Shown here piece by piece: positions 8,156-15,433 of a stretch of 64,000 nt of DNA. This DNA comes from GCA-003244245 sp050699595 (GTDB lineage: Bacteria > Actinomycetota > Actinomycetes > Mycobacteriales > Pseudonocardiaceae), in the NCBI GenBank assembly GCA_050699595.1, contig JBOHFI010000016.1, positions 1-64,000 on the forward strand, written 5' to 3'. A program made the translations under genes and the position numbers. The notes below the pieces were generated by a model. It was not told where the DNA came from. It saw nothing but the letters and a program-made list of their open reading frames with translations, and did not search any database. Within the stretch, counting starts at the first letter, position 1, and each line of letters opens with the position of its first letter.

Positions 8156-9073
8156 GTGGGGATCACGACCATCGGTTCGGCGAGCCTGTTCACACGCCCC
8201 TACGCGGTCACGGATGAGGCCGCTGTCCTGGGGCTGGTCAACGCTGACCGGTTGCCTGGCCAACCGGAGACGACGCCGGCCATGCTCGGTGAAGCCCTGA
8301 CCGGGCGTTCCCCGGTGGATAGCGGTTGGTGGGCCGAGCTGGCCGTTCCCCACACCGACGTCATGACCGTTCCCAGTGGTCAGGTAGTCGGAGTGGTCTC
8401 CTACACCACCCGTCGCAGTGACGAAGCTGGGTTCATCCTCTGGCTGCACTGTCGCTATGAGAACCAACGCCGTGAGAACCAACGCGAAGAAGACCGGACT
8501 GTCGCTGAGGCCCTGATCACCCATGCGCTCGCCGAGCTCGGACCGCGTGCGGTGTATGCGTTCGAGTTCGCCTCCGCGCTCACCCTCGGAATAGAGGGAC
8601 TGCCGGTGCGCCACCGCCCGGTGACACGCACGATACTGGAGGCCGCCGGGTTCCCGGGGCGAGACCTGTGGCGCTACATCCACCGACGGCTGGATGCTCC
8701 CTTGCCGCTCCAGGTGTCGCCACTCGCGGAAGTCCGCCCAAGCGTAGACCCGGCCGGGTGGCAGCTGACCTTCCGCGAGGCTGACGGGACGGTGTTGGGG
8801 GAGGCGATCATCGGCCAGCCGATCGACGGGATCGGCGTGTTGTGGTGGATCAGCATCGCGCCGGCCGCCCGACGCCGTGGCCTGGGCCGCGTGCTGCTGG
8901 GCCAGTGCCTCACGCATCTCGCGGCCAACGGCGCCCACGAGGTGATCGCCTACGTCGACGACGATGCCTCGCCCGGCGATACCGAGCGGGACCGCACCGC
9001 AGCCAACCGCCTCTACGACCAAGCCGGTTTCGCCGAAGTCGACAGGCTCCACAGTTTCCTGCGTCGTCCCTGA
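8156..9073 (+). CDS. GNAT family N-acetyltransferase, 305 aa
   Basis: The start is the GTG at 8156, preceded by GAGGAG. The C-terminal half has the GNAT acetyl-CoA fold: WWISIAPAARRRGLGRVLL (motif A with the R-R-x-x-G-L-G phosphate loop), then NGAHEVIAYVDDD and AANRLYDQAGFAEV (motif B). The N-terminal 150 residues resemble a second, degenerate GNAT repeat. Substrate unknown. It converges on the asparagine-synthetase-like gene with 10 bases between stops. GNATs accompany amide synthetases in acetylated lasso-peptide (albusnodin-type) clusters, so a shared role in island I is possible. Confidence 0.8.
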   Translation: MGITTIGSASLFTRPYAVTDEAAVLGLVNADRLPGQPETTPAMLGEALTGRSPVDSGWWAELAVPHTDVMTVPSGQVVGVVSYTTRRSDEAGFILWLHCRYENQRRENQREEDRTVAEALITHALAELGPRAVYAFEFASALTLGIEGLPVRHRPVTRTILEAAGFPGRDLWRYIHRRLDAPLPLQVSPLAEVRPSVDPAGWQLTFREADGTVLGEAIIGQPIDGIGVLWWISIAPAARRRGLGRVLLGQCLTHLAANGAHEVIAYVDDDASPGDTERDRTAANRLYDQAGFAEVDRLHSFLRRP

Positions 9074-9083
9074 CGTGTTCGCC

Positions 9084-10417
9084 TCAACCGATAGCGGCGC
9101 CAACCTTCTCGGCCCCGGCCAGCCAGCGTTCGATGGCGGCGATGGTCAGCAGCTGAGCGACGCCAGTCTCGGCTGCCAGTGCTCCCGGGTCAAGCAACCC
9201 GACCTCCACCGCGAGCGGTGCCATAGCCCCGGCAGCGGCCTGATGGGCGAGCGCGGAGCTGAAGTACTGCTTGTGCCGAGGCAGCACCGGTAGCGCAGTA
9301 CGGGGCAGCAGCCGCATTACCTGCGCCTTGCAGCGCAGGTAGGCGCTGGGCAGACGGGGGTGGTAACGGTCCGCGAGCGGGAGGGCGAGCGCCGTAGCGA
9401 GAGTGTCATCGTGTAGGAACGGCGAGGTCTCCGGCCCGGGACCGGCTGGTTGAATCAACTCACAGGGCAACAGCGCATCGTGCGCGTCGGCGGCTGCCCA
9501 CGACCGAGACGCAGTGGCATGGGCGGAGATTTGCCCGTGCACCCACTCCCGCGCCCACACGGTCGCCTGAGCCCGGTGGGGTTCAGCCAGGACAGCGGGT
9601 GCGACGGGGGCACACCAGGCGGGCCAGTTCGCCGCCCAGTAGCCACGCGCCCGAGCGACCGGCGGCAGCCCACTGGCTATGACTGCGGCAACTTCCCCGG
9701 CCAGCCCCGGCCCGGAGCGGGCGACGTCCCGCCCATACTGCACAGCCGCCCGCAGCCCAAGACGGGCGGCGATATGAGTGGTGGCGAAGCGCGGGACACC
9801 GAGAAGCTCGTCAGCACCGTCGCCGGACAGCAGGACTCCCACGCCGAGCTGGGCGGCGATCTCAGAGGTCGCGGCGTTCACCTCAGGTAGGGCATCAAGC
9901 CTAGGCTCGACCGGGGACCAGACCGGCTCGGTCCGCTCGCGATGCGGATCGAGCACCACCAGCTCGACATTCACATCGAGGTCGATCAGCAGACGGCGCA
10001 CCATGGCAGCTGCGCTGATCCCAGCATCGCAGGTCAGGTCAGTGGTGAACGCGATAACCCGCCGCCCAGACCCGGCGCGCACCACATGCGCCAGCACCGC
10101 CAGGCTGTCCAGACCCCCAGAAACCTTCACTCCGACCACCTCGGCGTCAGTGATCAGATCCTCGACGGCCGCAGCGAAGGCGTGCGGCAACGAACGAGGC
10201 CGCGGCCTCGGCAGAGCGGGCTCAACGCGGTCGACACCGCACCACAGTGAACGGGGATGAATTCACCCAGCAGAGCCGGCGGGCTCAGTAGCAGCCCAAG
10301 CGCCGCCAGGTCGACCGTCGGAGTGGGACCGGTCAGCTCCAGCGGATCCACGGAAGTCCCTCCGGCTCCGTCGTGGAACAGCGGAACGAGCCCGTTCACC
10401 GCCGCCGCAATACCCAC
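9084..10417 (-). pseudogene. asparagine-synthetase-like (macrolactam-cyclase-type) enzyme, frameshifted
   Basis: The C-terminal 368 residues (9084-10190) are an ATP-pyrophosphatase domain of the asparagine synthetase B type, with the PP-loop SGGLDSLAVLAH, then LLSGDGADELLG, which contains the conserved GDGADE. The N-terminal part continues in another frame up to a GTG at 10417 and reads VPLFHDG and DLAALGLLLS, as in the N-terminal domains of these enzymes. Shifting frame near 10250 restores LWCGVDRVEPALP, a clean join, so a single-base change has broken the gene or is a sequence error. The family makes amide bonds by adenylating carboxylates; lasso-peptide cyclases belong here. No leader-binding or protease partner is seen nearby. 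Confidence 0.7.
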
Positions 10418-10533
10418 AGCCCTCGGATCAACTCGCGGACGAATGCCGCCGTGTGGCGGCGCGGCTCACCCAGCGGCATACCTTTGCTGCCCTTGCCGTG
10501 CTCCCCGTCACCGGGTACCGACTTCGTCGACAT
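10396..10533 (-). CDS. 45-aa basic peptide gene upstream of the cyclase-like gene
   Basis: The ATG at 10533 is preceded on its strand by AGGGG with about five bases of spacing, a fair ribosome site. The product starts MSTKSVPGDGEHGKG and ends with a basic amphipathic stretch ELIRGLWVLRRR. Its stop overlaps the presumed start of the cyclase-like gene by about 22 bases, so the two may be coupled. It could be a substrate peptide, but I see none of the usual lasso leader marks (Y-x-x-P, Thr at -2), so this is unproven. Confidence 0.4.
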   Translation of the reverse strand: MSTKSVPGDGEHGKGSKGMPLGEPRRHTAAFVRELIRGLWVLRRR

Positions 10534-10674
10534 AAAAACCCCTGCCTGTGACGGACCGATCCGCCAATGTGACCATGCGAACCGAGGGCCAGTCCAGAGG
10601 GCAATCCGGTCACGAGACGGTCTGGGCTTACGGTGAGCTGGCGAGGCCATGTCGGCTACTCGGGCACGTTCACA

Positions 10675-10727
10675 GTCCCGACGTGCCTGTAGGAGCGCTG
10701 AAAACCGCCTCCCGGGCCCGGTCGGAC
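10675..10727 (-). repeat. displaced, degenerate copy of part of rsmD
   Basis: About 46 of 53 aligned bases match rsmD 7924-7975 in the same orientation, including a shared GTCCCGACGTGCCTG. It has no open frame of its own. It ends 12 bases before the stop of a truncated DUF6879 gene, so it marks a recombination junction. Confidence 0.75.
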
Positions 10728-10738
10728 CCTAACGAGTG

Positions 10739-10924
10739 CTAGTGAGTCGGCCAGCGGGCAGGCTCACGTCCGGTAGCCGCTGGCAGGTGAGCTCCGCCCA
10801 GCCGACGACGGAAGTCACTGGTGGTGATCGCGGTGTCGTAGCTGGGCAGCGTCTCGATCCGGAACAGATCGTGCCGCGTGGTCTCGACGAGTTCCGTGAG
10901 CTGCTCCAGCGTCATCAGGCTCAC
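10739..10924 (-). pseudogene. truncated DUF6879 family protein (N-terminal ~45 aa)
   Basis: The GTG-started frame gives MTLEQLTELVETTRHDLFRI then ETLPSYDTAITTSDFRRRLGG, matching the first 45 residues of the intact DUF6879 protein at 11862-12419 (LFRLETLDVYEVASDGSDYR). After that the frame reads unrelated residues and stops at 10739, right beside the displaced rsmD piece. The intact family is about 180 aa, so three quarters are missing. It is the last gene of the minus-strand regulatory module. Confidence 0.7.
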
Positions 10925-11001
10925 GCCGTCACCTGGCCGAAAGTGTCCGGCCCGATATTGTAGAGCACGCGGGGGACGTCACGGGCGGTCAGTTCCTTCA
11001 T
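10921..11001 (-). CDS. possible 26-aa peptide between XRE and DUF6879 genes
   Basis: The frame reads MKELTARDVPRVLYNIGPDT and six more residues, with its TGA overlapping the GTG of the next gene by four bases. The coupling suggests it is translated, but there is no clear ribosome site upstream. In related loci this spot often holds a short protein after the XRE gene; I cannot name it. Confidence 0.3.
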   Translation of the reverse strand: MKELTARDVPRVLYNIGPDTFGQVTA

Positions 11002-11017
11002 ACGGAGGTGCGCTGTC

Positions 11018-11845
11018 TCATTGGTCCAGGGTGCGATACTCGTCGGACAGCCGGTCGAAGACCTGACGGGAGTCGGCCTCATACACCGCGAGCGCCTCGT
11101 AGGTGGCAAAGCAGGTCTCGTAATCGGCGATGTCGCGGGCGTCGGTAATGATGGCGGTGGCGGTCTCGGTACCGACGATCGCCGTCCGGCGGTCATAGAG
11201 GTGAAAGCCGTGCAGGGCGCCGACCCGCACCGGCCTGGTCCAGGGAATGACGCCCAGCCGCACGTTGCTGCGCCTGGTCACCTCGGCCAGATGCTGAAGT
11301 TGCGCGATCATCACGGCGGGTGAACCCACATGCCAGCGCAGCGCACCCTCGGTCATGACCAACACGAACTCCCGGTCGGTGTCCAGCAGGCGCTGCCGCT
11401 CACTTCGAGCGGCCACCATCCGTTCAACCTCGTCGTCGGGCAGGCTGTCGCCGAGCATGGCGCGGATGTAGCCGGGGGTCTGCAGCAGTCCGATCACCAA
11501 CGCGGGGTGGAAGGTGCGGACAAGCGCGGACGCCGCTTCGATGCGGCCGACACGCTCCTGCATCCGGTAGGCGCCATGCTGCAGCATGACCCGCGCCGAG
11601 ACCTGGTCTTCCCGCAGATCGCGGGCAATCATGAGCAACTGCTGTTTTGTGCTTGCCGAGGTGCCGTAGACCCGGCACAGGGCCTCCACCTCAGCTTTGG
11701 TGGGGACCTGCTTGCCGGTCTCTAGGCGGCTGATCTTGGGCTGGGACAGGCCTGCGGCGCGCGCCGCCTCGAGCCCGGACAGCTGGGCGTCCCGCCGGAG
11801 GCGGCGCAGCGTGGCGGACAACTCGTCAGGGCGGACCGTGCTCAA
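11018..11845 (-). CDS. XRE regulator with DUF5753 domain (Scr1-type)
   Basis: A Cro/C1-type helix-turn-helix occupies about residues 8-62 (LRRLRRDAQLSGLEAARAAG then LSQPKISRLETGKQ); the rest is the DUF5753 domain, with the usual LVRTFHPALVIGLLQTPGYIRAML and the ending DYETCFATYEAL. The TTG at 11845, with GAGAGGAG upstream, gives 275 aa, the family length; the longer frame to 11995 has an arginine-rich, non-family N-terminus. In streptomycetes such regulators pair with small DUF397 or DUF6879 proteins, acting like antitoxins or developmental switches (WhiJ type). Here it lies between two DUF6879 genes on one transcript. Confidence 0.85.
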   Translation of the reverse strand: MSTVRPDELSATLRRLRRDAQLSGLEAARAAGLSQPKISRLETGKQVPTKAEVEALCRVYGTSASTKQQLLMIARDLREDQVSARVMLQHGAYRMQERVGRIEAASALVRTFHPALVIGLLQTPGYIRAMLGDSLPDDEVERMVAARSERQRLLDTDREFVLVMTEGALRWHVGSPAVMIAQLQHLAEVTRRSNVRLGVIPWTRPVRVGALHGFHLYDRRTAIVGTETATAIITDARDIADYETCFATYEALAVYEADSRQVFDRLSDEYRTLDQ

Positions 11846-11861
11846 CCGGCTCCTCTCGGGC

Positions 11862-12419
11862 TCATCCCGCCAATCCGGCGCAGCGATGGTACTGCGGCCA
11901 AGCCGCCCACCACGGCTCGAACGGAGTAGCGACCGCCCAAACAGCATCGCGGACGGCAACATAGCGCGGCGTCTCCGTCTCAGGTAGCGCCTCACCGCCG
12001 AGGAACTGCCCGGCCTCGTCGTAGTGCATCAGCACAACCAGATCCTCATCGACCAACCAGAAATCGTGATCCACCAGGCCAGGCGGCTCAGGTGCTTCGG
12101 CGAGATCGAGGATGCGGACGTCCTCGCCTGCCTGCACGTTGTAGGCGTAGCCCCACTCGCACTCGTAACGCAGGTACGGACTCAGTGGAGTGCGCACCAC
12201 GTGCACCCGGTGCCGGTAATAACCGGAGTCCCGCTCGGCACGCAGCTCGTCCAGCCACGGCTGCTTGCGCTCCCACGTCGGTTCAGGCTCACCGTCGAGA
12301 TAACGCCGGTAGTCCGAGCCATCGGAGGCCACCTCGTACACATCGAGCGTCTCCAGGCGAAACAGCGTACGGCGGCGGGCGTCCAGCAACGCTCCCAGCT
12401 CACCTAGGTCAGTGATCAT
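11862..12419 (-). CDS. DUF6879 family protein
   Basis: The 185-aa protein has the DUF6879 pattern: LFRLETLDVYEV near the start, a middle containing WLDELRAERDSGYYRHRVHV, LSPYLRYECEWGYAYN, and a late FWLVDEDLVVLMHYDE. Molecular function unknown; the family accompanies XRE/DUF5753 regulators. Its ATG at 12419 overlaps the stop of the upstream small gene by four bases (ATGA), and the XRE gene follows 17 bases later, so the module is one operon. Confidence 0.85.
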   Translation of the reverse strand: MITDLGELGALLDARRRTLFRLETLDVYEVASDGSDYRRYLDGEPEPTWERKQPWLDELRAERDSGYYRHRVHVVRTPLSPYLRYECEWGYAYNVQAGEDVRILDLAEAPEPPGLVDHDFWLVDEDLVVLMHYDEAGQFLGGEALPETETPRYVAVRDAVWAVATPFEPWWAAWPQYHRCAGLAG

Positions 12420-12640
12420 GCCGATGCACTCCCCACCGTTAGTTCAGCCAGAAGGAGACCCGCAACAGCGGCAGGTATGCGCACGACGGTCTCCCCCGAC
12501 GGTAGGACCAGCTCGCGAAGCAGAGTCACGTCACTCACGACATAGCCCTGCACGAACAGGTCCCCGCCGGGGCCGAGGCGGATGGCCGGGCAGTTGATCT
12601 TGTCTGGGCATGACTCTCTCAGTGTGCGGAACAAGGGCAT
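12416..12640 (-). CDS. small conserved protein of the XRE/DUF6879 module, 74 aa
   Basis: From the ATG at 12640 the protein begins MPLFRTLRESCPDKINCPAI and continues with GDLFVQGYVV and LPSGETVVRIPAAV. The C-P-D-K-x-x-C-P-A-I and VQGYVV pattern is familiar from small actinobacterial proteins located before DUF6879 genes; no function is known. The two cysteines could bind metal. It is the first gene of this minus-strand operon, overlapping the next by ATGA. Confidence 0.7.
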   Translation of the reverse strand: MPLFRTLRESCPDKINCPAIRLGPGGDLFVQGYVVSDVTLLRELVLPSGETVVRIPAAVAGLLLAELTVGSASA

Positions 12641-12901
12641 GGCAGCGGTTCCCTCTCGTGAGGCGGTGGCCTTACAGCAGTGTCCGCCCACAGCGAGCAC
12701 CAGTCAACCACTGGCTAACTTTTTCTTGCCTGAGTCAGTTTTGTCATGAATAATTGACACAGACATGCTGAGCCGAGTTCTAGAGGAGCGCACGATGACC
12801 GACCCGATGGGCCACAGGATGGTCCTGGTGTGGCCTCGGAGGCGAACCGTCGCGACGCATACCACGGTGCACGCGGCAGCGCATGCGACGGGCAGGCGAG
12901 T
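12641..12901. promoter_or_regulatory. divergent intergenic region
   Basis: It separates the minus-strand regulator module from the plus-strand graspetide operon and so must hold both promoters. It has an AT-richer patch at about 12715-12775. No clear operator was identified by eye. Confidence 0.4.
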
Positions 12902-13153
12902 ATGAGCCGCAATGGAGCTACACCCAGGGGTGCGCCGATCGGGTGGGTGTACTTGGAAAGCGGGTACACGATCCGCTGGCGACGGGGCGACCCTGCGGCC
13001 CATGTACTGCGGGGCAAGCAGATGGACGACTACGGGATGGCGGGCGTGCTGGAGTCGATTCCGGTGTCGCCGCCGGGGTGGACCGATCTCGCGGAGATCC
13101 GGCAGCTCGGGCAACGGTGGCGAAGCCAACGCCGCAACCAGCAGAACGCATGA
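12902..13153 (+). CDS. small YTIRWRRGD-family protein (copy 1)
   Basis: The protein (83 aa from the ATG at 12902) is a clear paralog of the one at 39990-40223: both have GYTIRWRRGD, an IPVS element, GWTD and a final Q/D-RWR basic end. I do not know a named family. There are no cysteines, signal or membrane segments; the fold is probably a small alpha/beta domain. Its stop is 29 bases before the ATP-grasp RiPP precursor, so it is likely the first gene of that operon. The fact that the same protein closes the operon of island III suggests an accessory or regulatory part in peptide or amino-acid tailoring. Confidence 0.7.
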   Translation: MSRNGATPRGAPIGWVYLESGYTIRWRRGDPAAHVLRGKQMDDYGMAGVLESIPVSPPGWTDLAEIRQLGQRWRSQRRNQQNA

Positions 13154-13182
13154 CCGGCTACTGATGAGAAAAGGTGAGTGAG

Positions 13183-13275
13183 ATGACCGCAGCGTTCGAT
13201 GATCCGCTGGCTCCGGCCGGGGAGCAGTTCCCGCTGGGACGACCGGACACCGCGCCCGAGCCGTTCCAGCCGTGA
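13183..13275 (+). CDS. putative ATP-grasp-modified RiPP precursor, 30 aa
   Basis: The ATG at 13183 follows AAAAGGTGAG. Residues 5-21 are FDDPLAPAGEQFPLGRP, the leader signature I know from the actinobacterial 'ATP-grasp target RiPP' family (TIGR04186). The stop TGA overlaps the GTG of the ATP-grasp gene by GTGA, so they are coupled. The product ends only nine residues after the leader motif, with one Thr (23) and one Glu (26), whereas the family precursors I remember are longer and carry a C-terminal core. So it may be a minimal precursor, or truncated to leader only. Confidence 0.75.
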   Translation: MTAAFDDPLAPAGEQFPLGRPDTAPEPFQP

Positions 13276-14234
13276 CGGTGCTGATCCTGGCCACCGAGCG
13301 TGACATCAGCGCCGACCGGATGGTGCGCGCGCTGGCCGACCGTGACGTTCCGGTGTTCCGCGCGGACCTGAGCTGGTTTCCCCAGCAGCTCAGTGTCGAT
13401 GCCGAACTCCGGGACGGTCGGTGGACAGGCCGGTTGGCGACGCCATACCGCGAGGTGACGCTGGAAGGGCTACGGTCCGCCTGGTATCGCAATCCCTCGA
13501 GTTTCCACTTCCCGGCGGCGATGAGCGCTACCGAGCGGCGGCACGCCCAGCACGAGGCCAAGCTCGGCCTGGGTGGTGTGCTGGGCGCGCTGCCGATCCG
13601 GTGGGTAAATCACCCCAGCCGGCACGCCGATGCCGGCTACAAACCGCGCCAACTGGTCGCGGCCGCCCGCACCGGCTTGCGCGTGCCGCCGACGTTGGTC
13701 ACCAACAACCCGGACACTGTGCGCCGGTTCGCCGCGCGATCCGGCCCCGATGGTGTGGTGACCAAGATGCTCGGCGCGTCCGCGATCTGCGAGCAGGGCG
13801 GGCGCCGGGTCGCGCTGACTCAGCGGTTAACCGACACCGACCTCGATGATCTGCGGGGTATCGAGTTGACCGCGCACCTCGTGCAGCGGTGGGCAGCCAA
13901 GCGGGAGGAAGCCCGCGTAATCGTGATCGGACGACATGTGTTCGCGGTGGCGATCCGCGCGCGCAGCCACGCCTCCTACGTCGATTGGCGAGCCGACTAC
14001 AGCGCCCTGAGCTACGAACCGATCCCGCTGCCAGCCGACGTGGAGCACGGCATCCGAGCCGTCATGCGCGAACTGGGCCTGATCTTCGGCGCCTTCGACT
14101 TCGTGATCACCCCCGAAGCGGAGTGGATCTTCCTGGAGGTCAACCCGGGTGGCCAGTTCGGCTTCCTGGAAGACCGCACCGACGCACCGCTGACCGCTAT
14201 CCTCGCCGATCTGCTCGCGCGGGAGGCGCCGTGA
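13272..14234 (+). CDS. ATP-grasp ribosomal peptide maturase
   Basis: The 320-aa protein has the ATP-grasp fold with N-terminal MTVLILATERDISADRM (pre-ATP Rossmann-like domain), central GVVTKMLGASAI (ATP-binding lysine), ELTAHLVQRWAAKREEARVI and the metal-site motif IFLEVNPGGQFGF near residue 296. These match the actinobacterial maturases (TIGR04187) that form ester or amide links between side chains in graspetides. Translation is coupled to both the precursor (GTGA overlap) and the methyltransferase (GTGA overlap). All catalytic segments seem intact. Confidence 0.88.
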   Translation: MTVLILATERDISADRMVRALADRDVPVFRADLSWFPQQLSVDAELRDGRWTGRLATPYREVTLEGLRSAWYRNPSSFHFPAAMSATERRHAQHEAKLGLGGVLGALPIRWVNHPSRHADAGYKPRQLVAAARTGLRVPPTLVTNNPDTVRRFAARSGPDGVVTKMLGASAICEQGGRRVALTQRLTDTDLDDLRGIELTAHLVQRWAAKREEARVIVIGRHVFAVAIRARSHASYVDWRADYSALSYEPIPLPADVEHGIRAVMRELGLIFGAFDFVITPEAEWIFLEVNPGGQFGFLEDRTDAPLTAILADLLAREAP

Positions 14235-15433
14235 ACGACTGGGCCGACCGGGCGACGAGACTCGCCGAGGAACTGGTCACCGCGGGTAAGCTGCACTCAC
14301 CGGAGTGGATCGCCGCAGTCCGGGCGACTGCCCGGCACGAGCTCGTCCCCGTCTTCTACGAGCAGGACCCCGGCACGGGCGCGTGGCTCCCCCGAGATGC
14401 GACCGACCCAGCCTGGCGGAAGCTGGTCTACACCAACCGAGGCCTGTTCACCAAGATCGGCGAGGCTACGGGATCGTGGGGCACCGCCCTCGTCGGCCTG
14501 TCTTCCAGCAGCACCCCCGGGCTGATGACCCGCATGCTGGAGACCCTGGACGTGCGCGAGGGACACGACGTGTTGGAGATCGGCACCGGCGCCGGCTACA
14601 ACGCCGCGCTGCTGTGCCACCGCCTCGGCAGCGAACATGTCTTCTCCGTCGACAACGACCCCGCGCTGGTCGACCTGGCCCGTGACCGGCTCGCCCGCAT
14701 CGGGTACCGGCCCACGCTCGTGGTCGCGGACGGCACCAGCGGGCTGCCCGAACACGCCCCTTACGACCGGATCATCGCCACCTGCTCGGTGCCCGCCATA
14801 CCCCGGGCATGGCTCGACCAGACCCGCATCGGCGGACTGATCCTGGCTGACCTCAAACTCTCCGTCCACGCCGGCAACCTCGTCCTGCTCACGCGACTCA
14901 CCGACCGCGCCGAAGGACGCTTCGAGCACACCTGGGCCGGGTTCATGGCGCTGCGCCCGACCACCCCAGCGACCATCGCCGACCACCAGGTGACCCGCGA
15001 CCGCGCTCAGGCGACACCTCGCACCACTCAGCTCAACCAGCTTCGCCCTGGGGACAACCTCCTCACCTGGTTCCTCGCCCAGCTCACCGTGCCCGACGAG
15101 ATCGGCTACGGACACACCGTCACAGAAGGACGCCCGGGGGACGTCTTTCTCACCAGCACGGATGGCTCCTGGTGTGAAGTCAGCCACCACACCGACAACG
15201 GCACGAGACAGGTCTGGGAAGCCGGGCCCACTCCACTATGGCGCGCCGTCGAAGACGCCGACCACCTGTGGCACGAGCTCGGCCGGCCCAGGTGGGACCG
15301 TTTCGGCCTCACCGCCACCACCGAACAGCAATGGATCTGGCTCGACTCCCCGAACGGCGACCACACCTGGCCACTCACGGGGAGCGCAGTTCCAGGATCA
15401 GGTCGCCGCCCTCGACCTGCTGCACGGTCTTGA
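14231..15433 (+). CDS. PIMT-like O-methyltransferase of the ATP-grasp RiPP system
   Basis: The 400-aa protein belongs to the protein-L-isoaspartate methyltransferase type: SSSSTPGLMTRMLETLDVRE, then the SAM motif VLEIGTGAGYNAALL and DNDPALVDLARDRL. Members paired with ATP-grasp RiPP maturases (TIGR04188) methylate an aspartate that can then cyclise to an aspartimide, as known for fuscimiditide and amycolimiditide. A long C-terminal extension (residues 230-400) is typical. The family-like sequence ends about at HTWPL (near 15375); the last 20 or so residues are translated from the antisense of pyc, a sign that the natural end was lost where the island joined the pyc gene. Confidence 0.85.
   Translation: MNDWADRATRLAEELVTAGKLHSPEWIAAVRATARHELVPVFYEQDPGTGAWLPRDATDPAWRKLVYTNRGLFTKIGEATGSWGTALVGLSSSSTPGLMTRMLETLDVREGHDVLEIGTGAGYNAALLCHRLGSEHVFSVDNDPALVDLARDRLARIGYRPTLVVADGTSGLPEHAPYDRIIATCSVPAIPRAWLDQTRIGGLILADLKLSVHAGNLVLLTRLTDRAEGRFEHTWAGFMALRPTTPATIADHQVTRDRAQATPRTTQLNQLRPGDNLLTWFLAQLTVPDEIGYGHTVTEGRPGDVFLTSTDGSWCEVSHHTDNGTRQVWEAGPTPLWRAVEDADHLWHELGRPRWDRFGLTATTEQQWIWLDSPNGDHTWPLTGSAVPGSGRRPRPAARS

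Noticed and set aside
12704..13561. Long minus-strand frame of 285 aa
   Set aside because: It runs across the divergent promoter and antisense of the RiPP genes; its composition is typical of a shadow frame in high-GC DNA.
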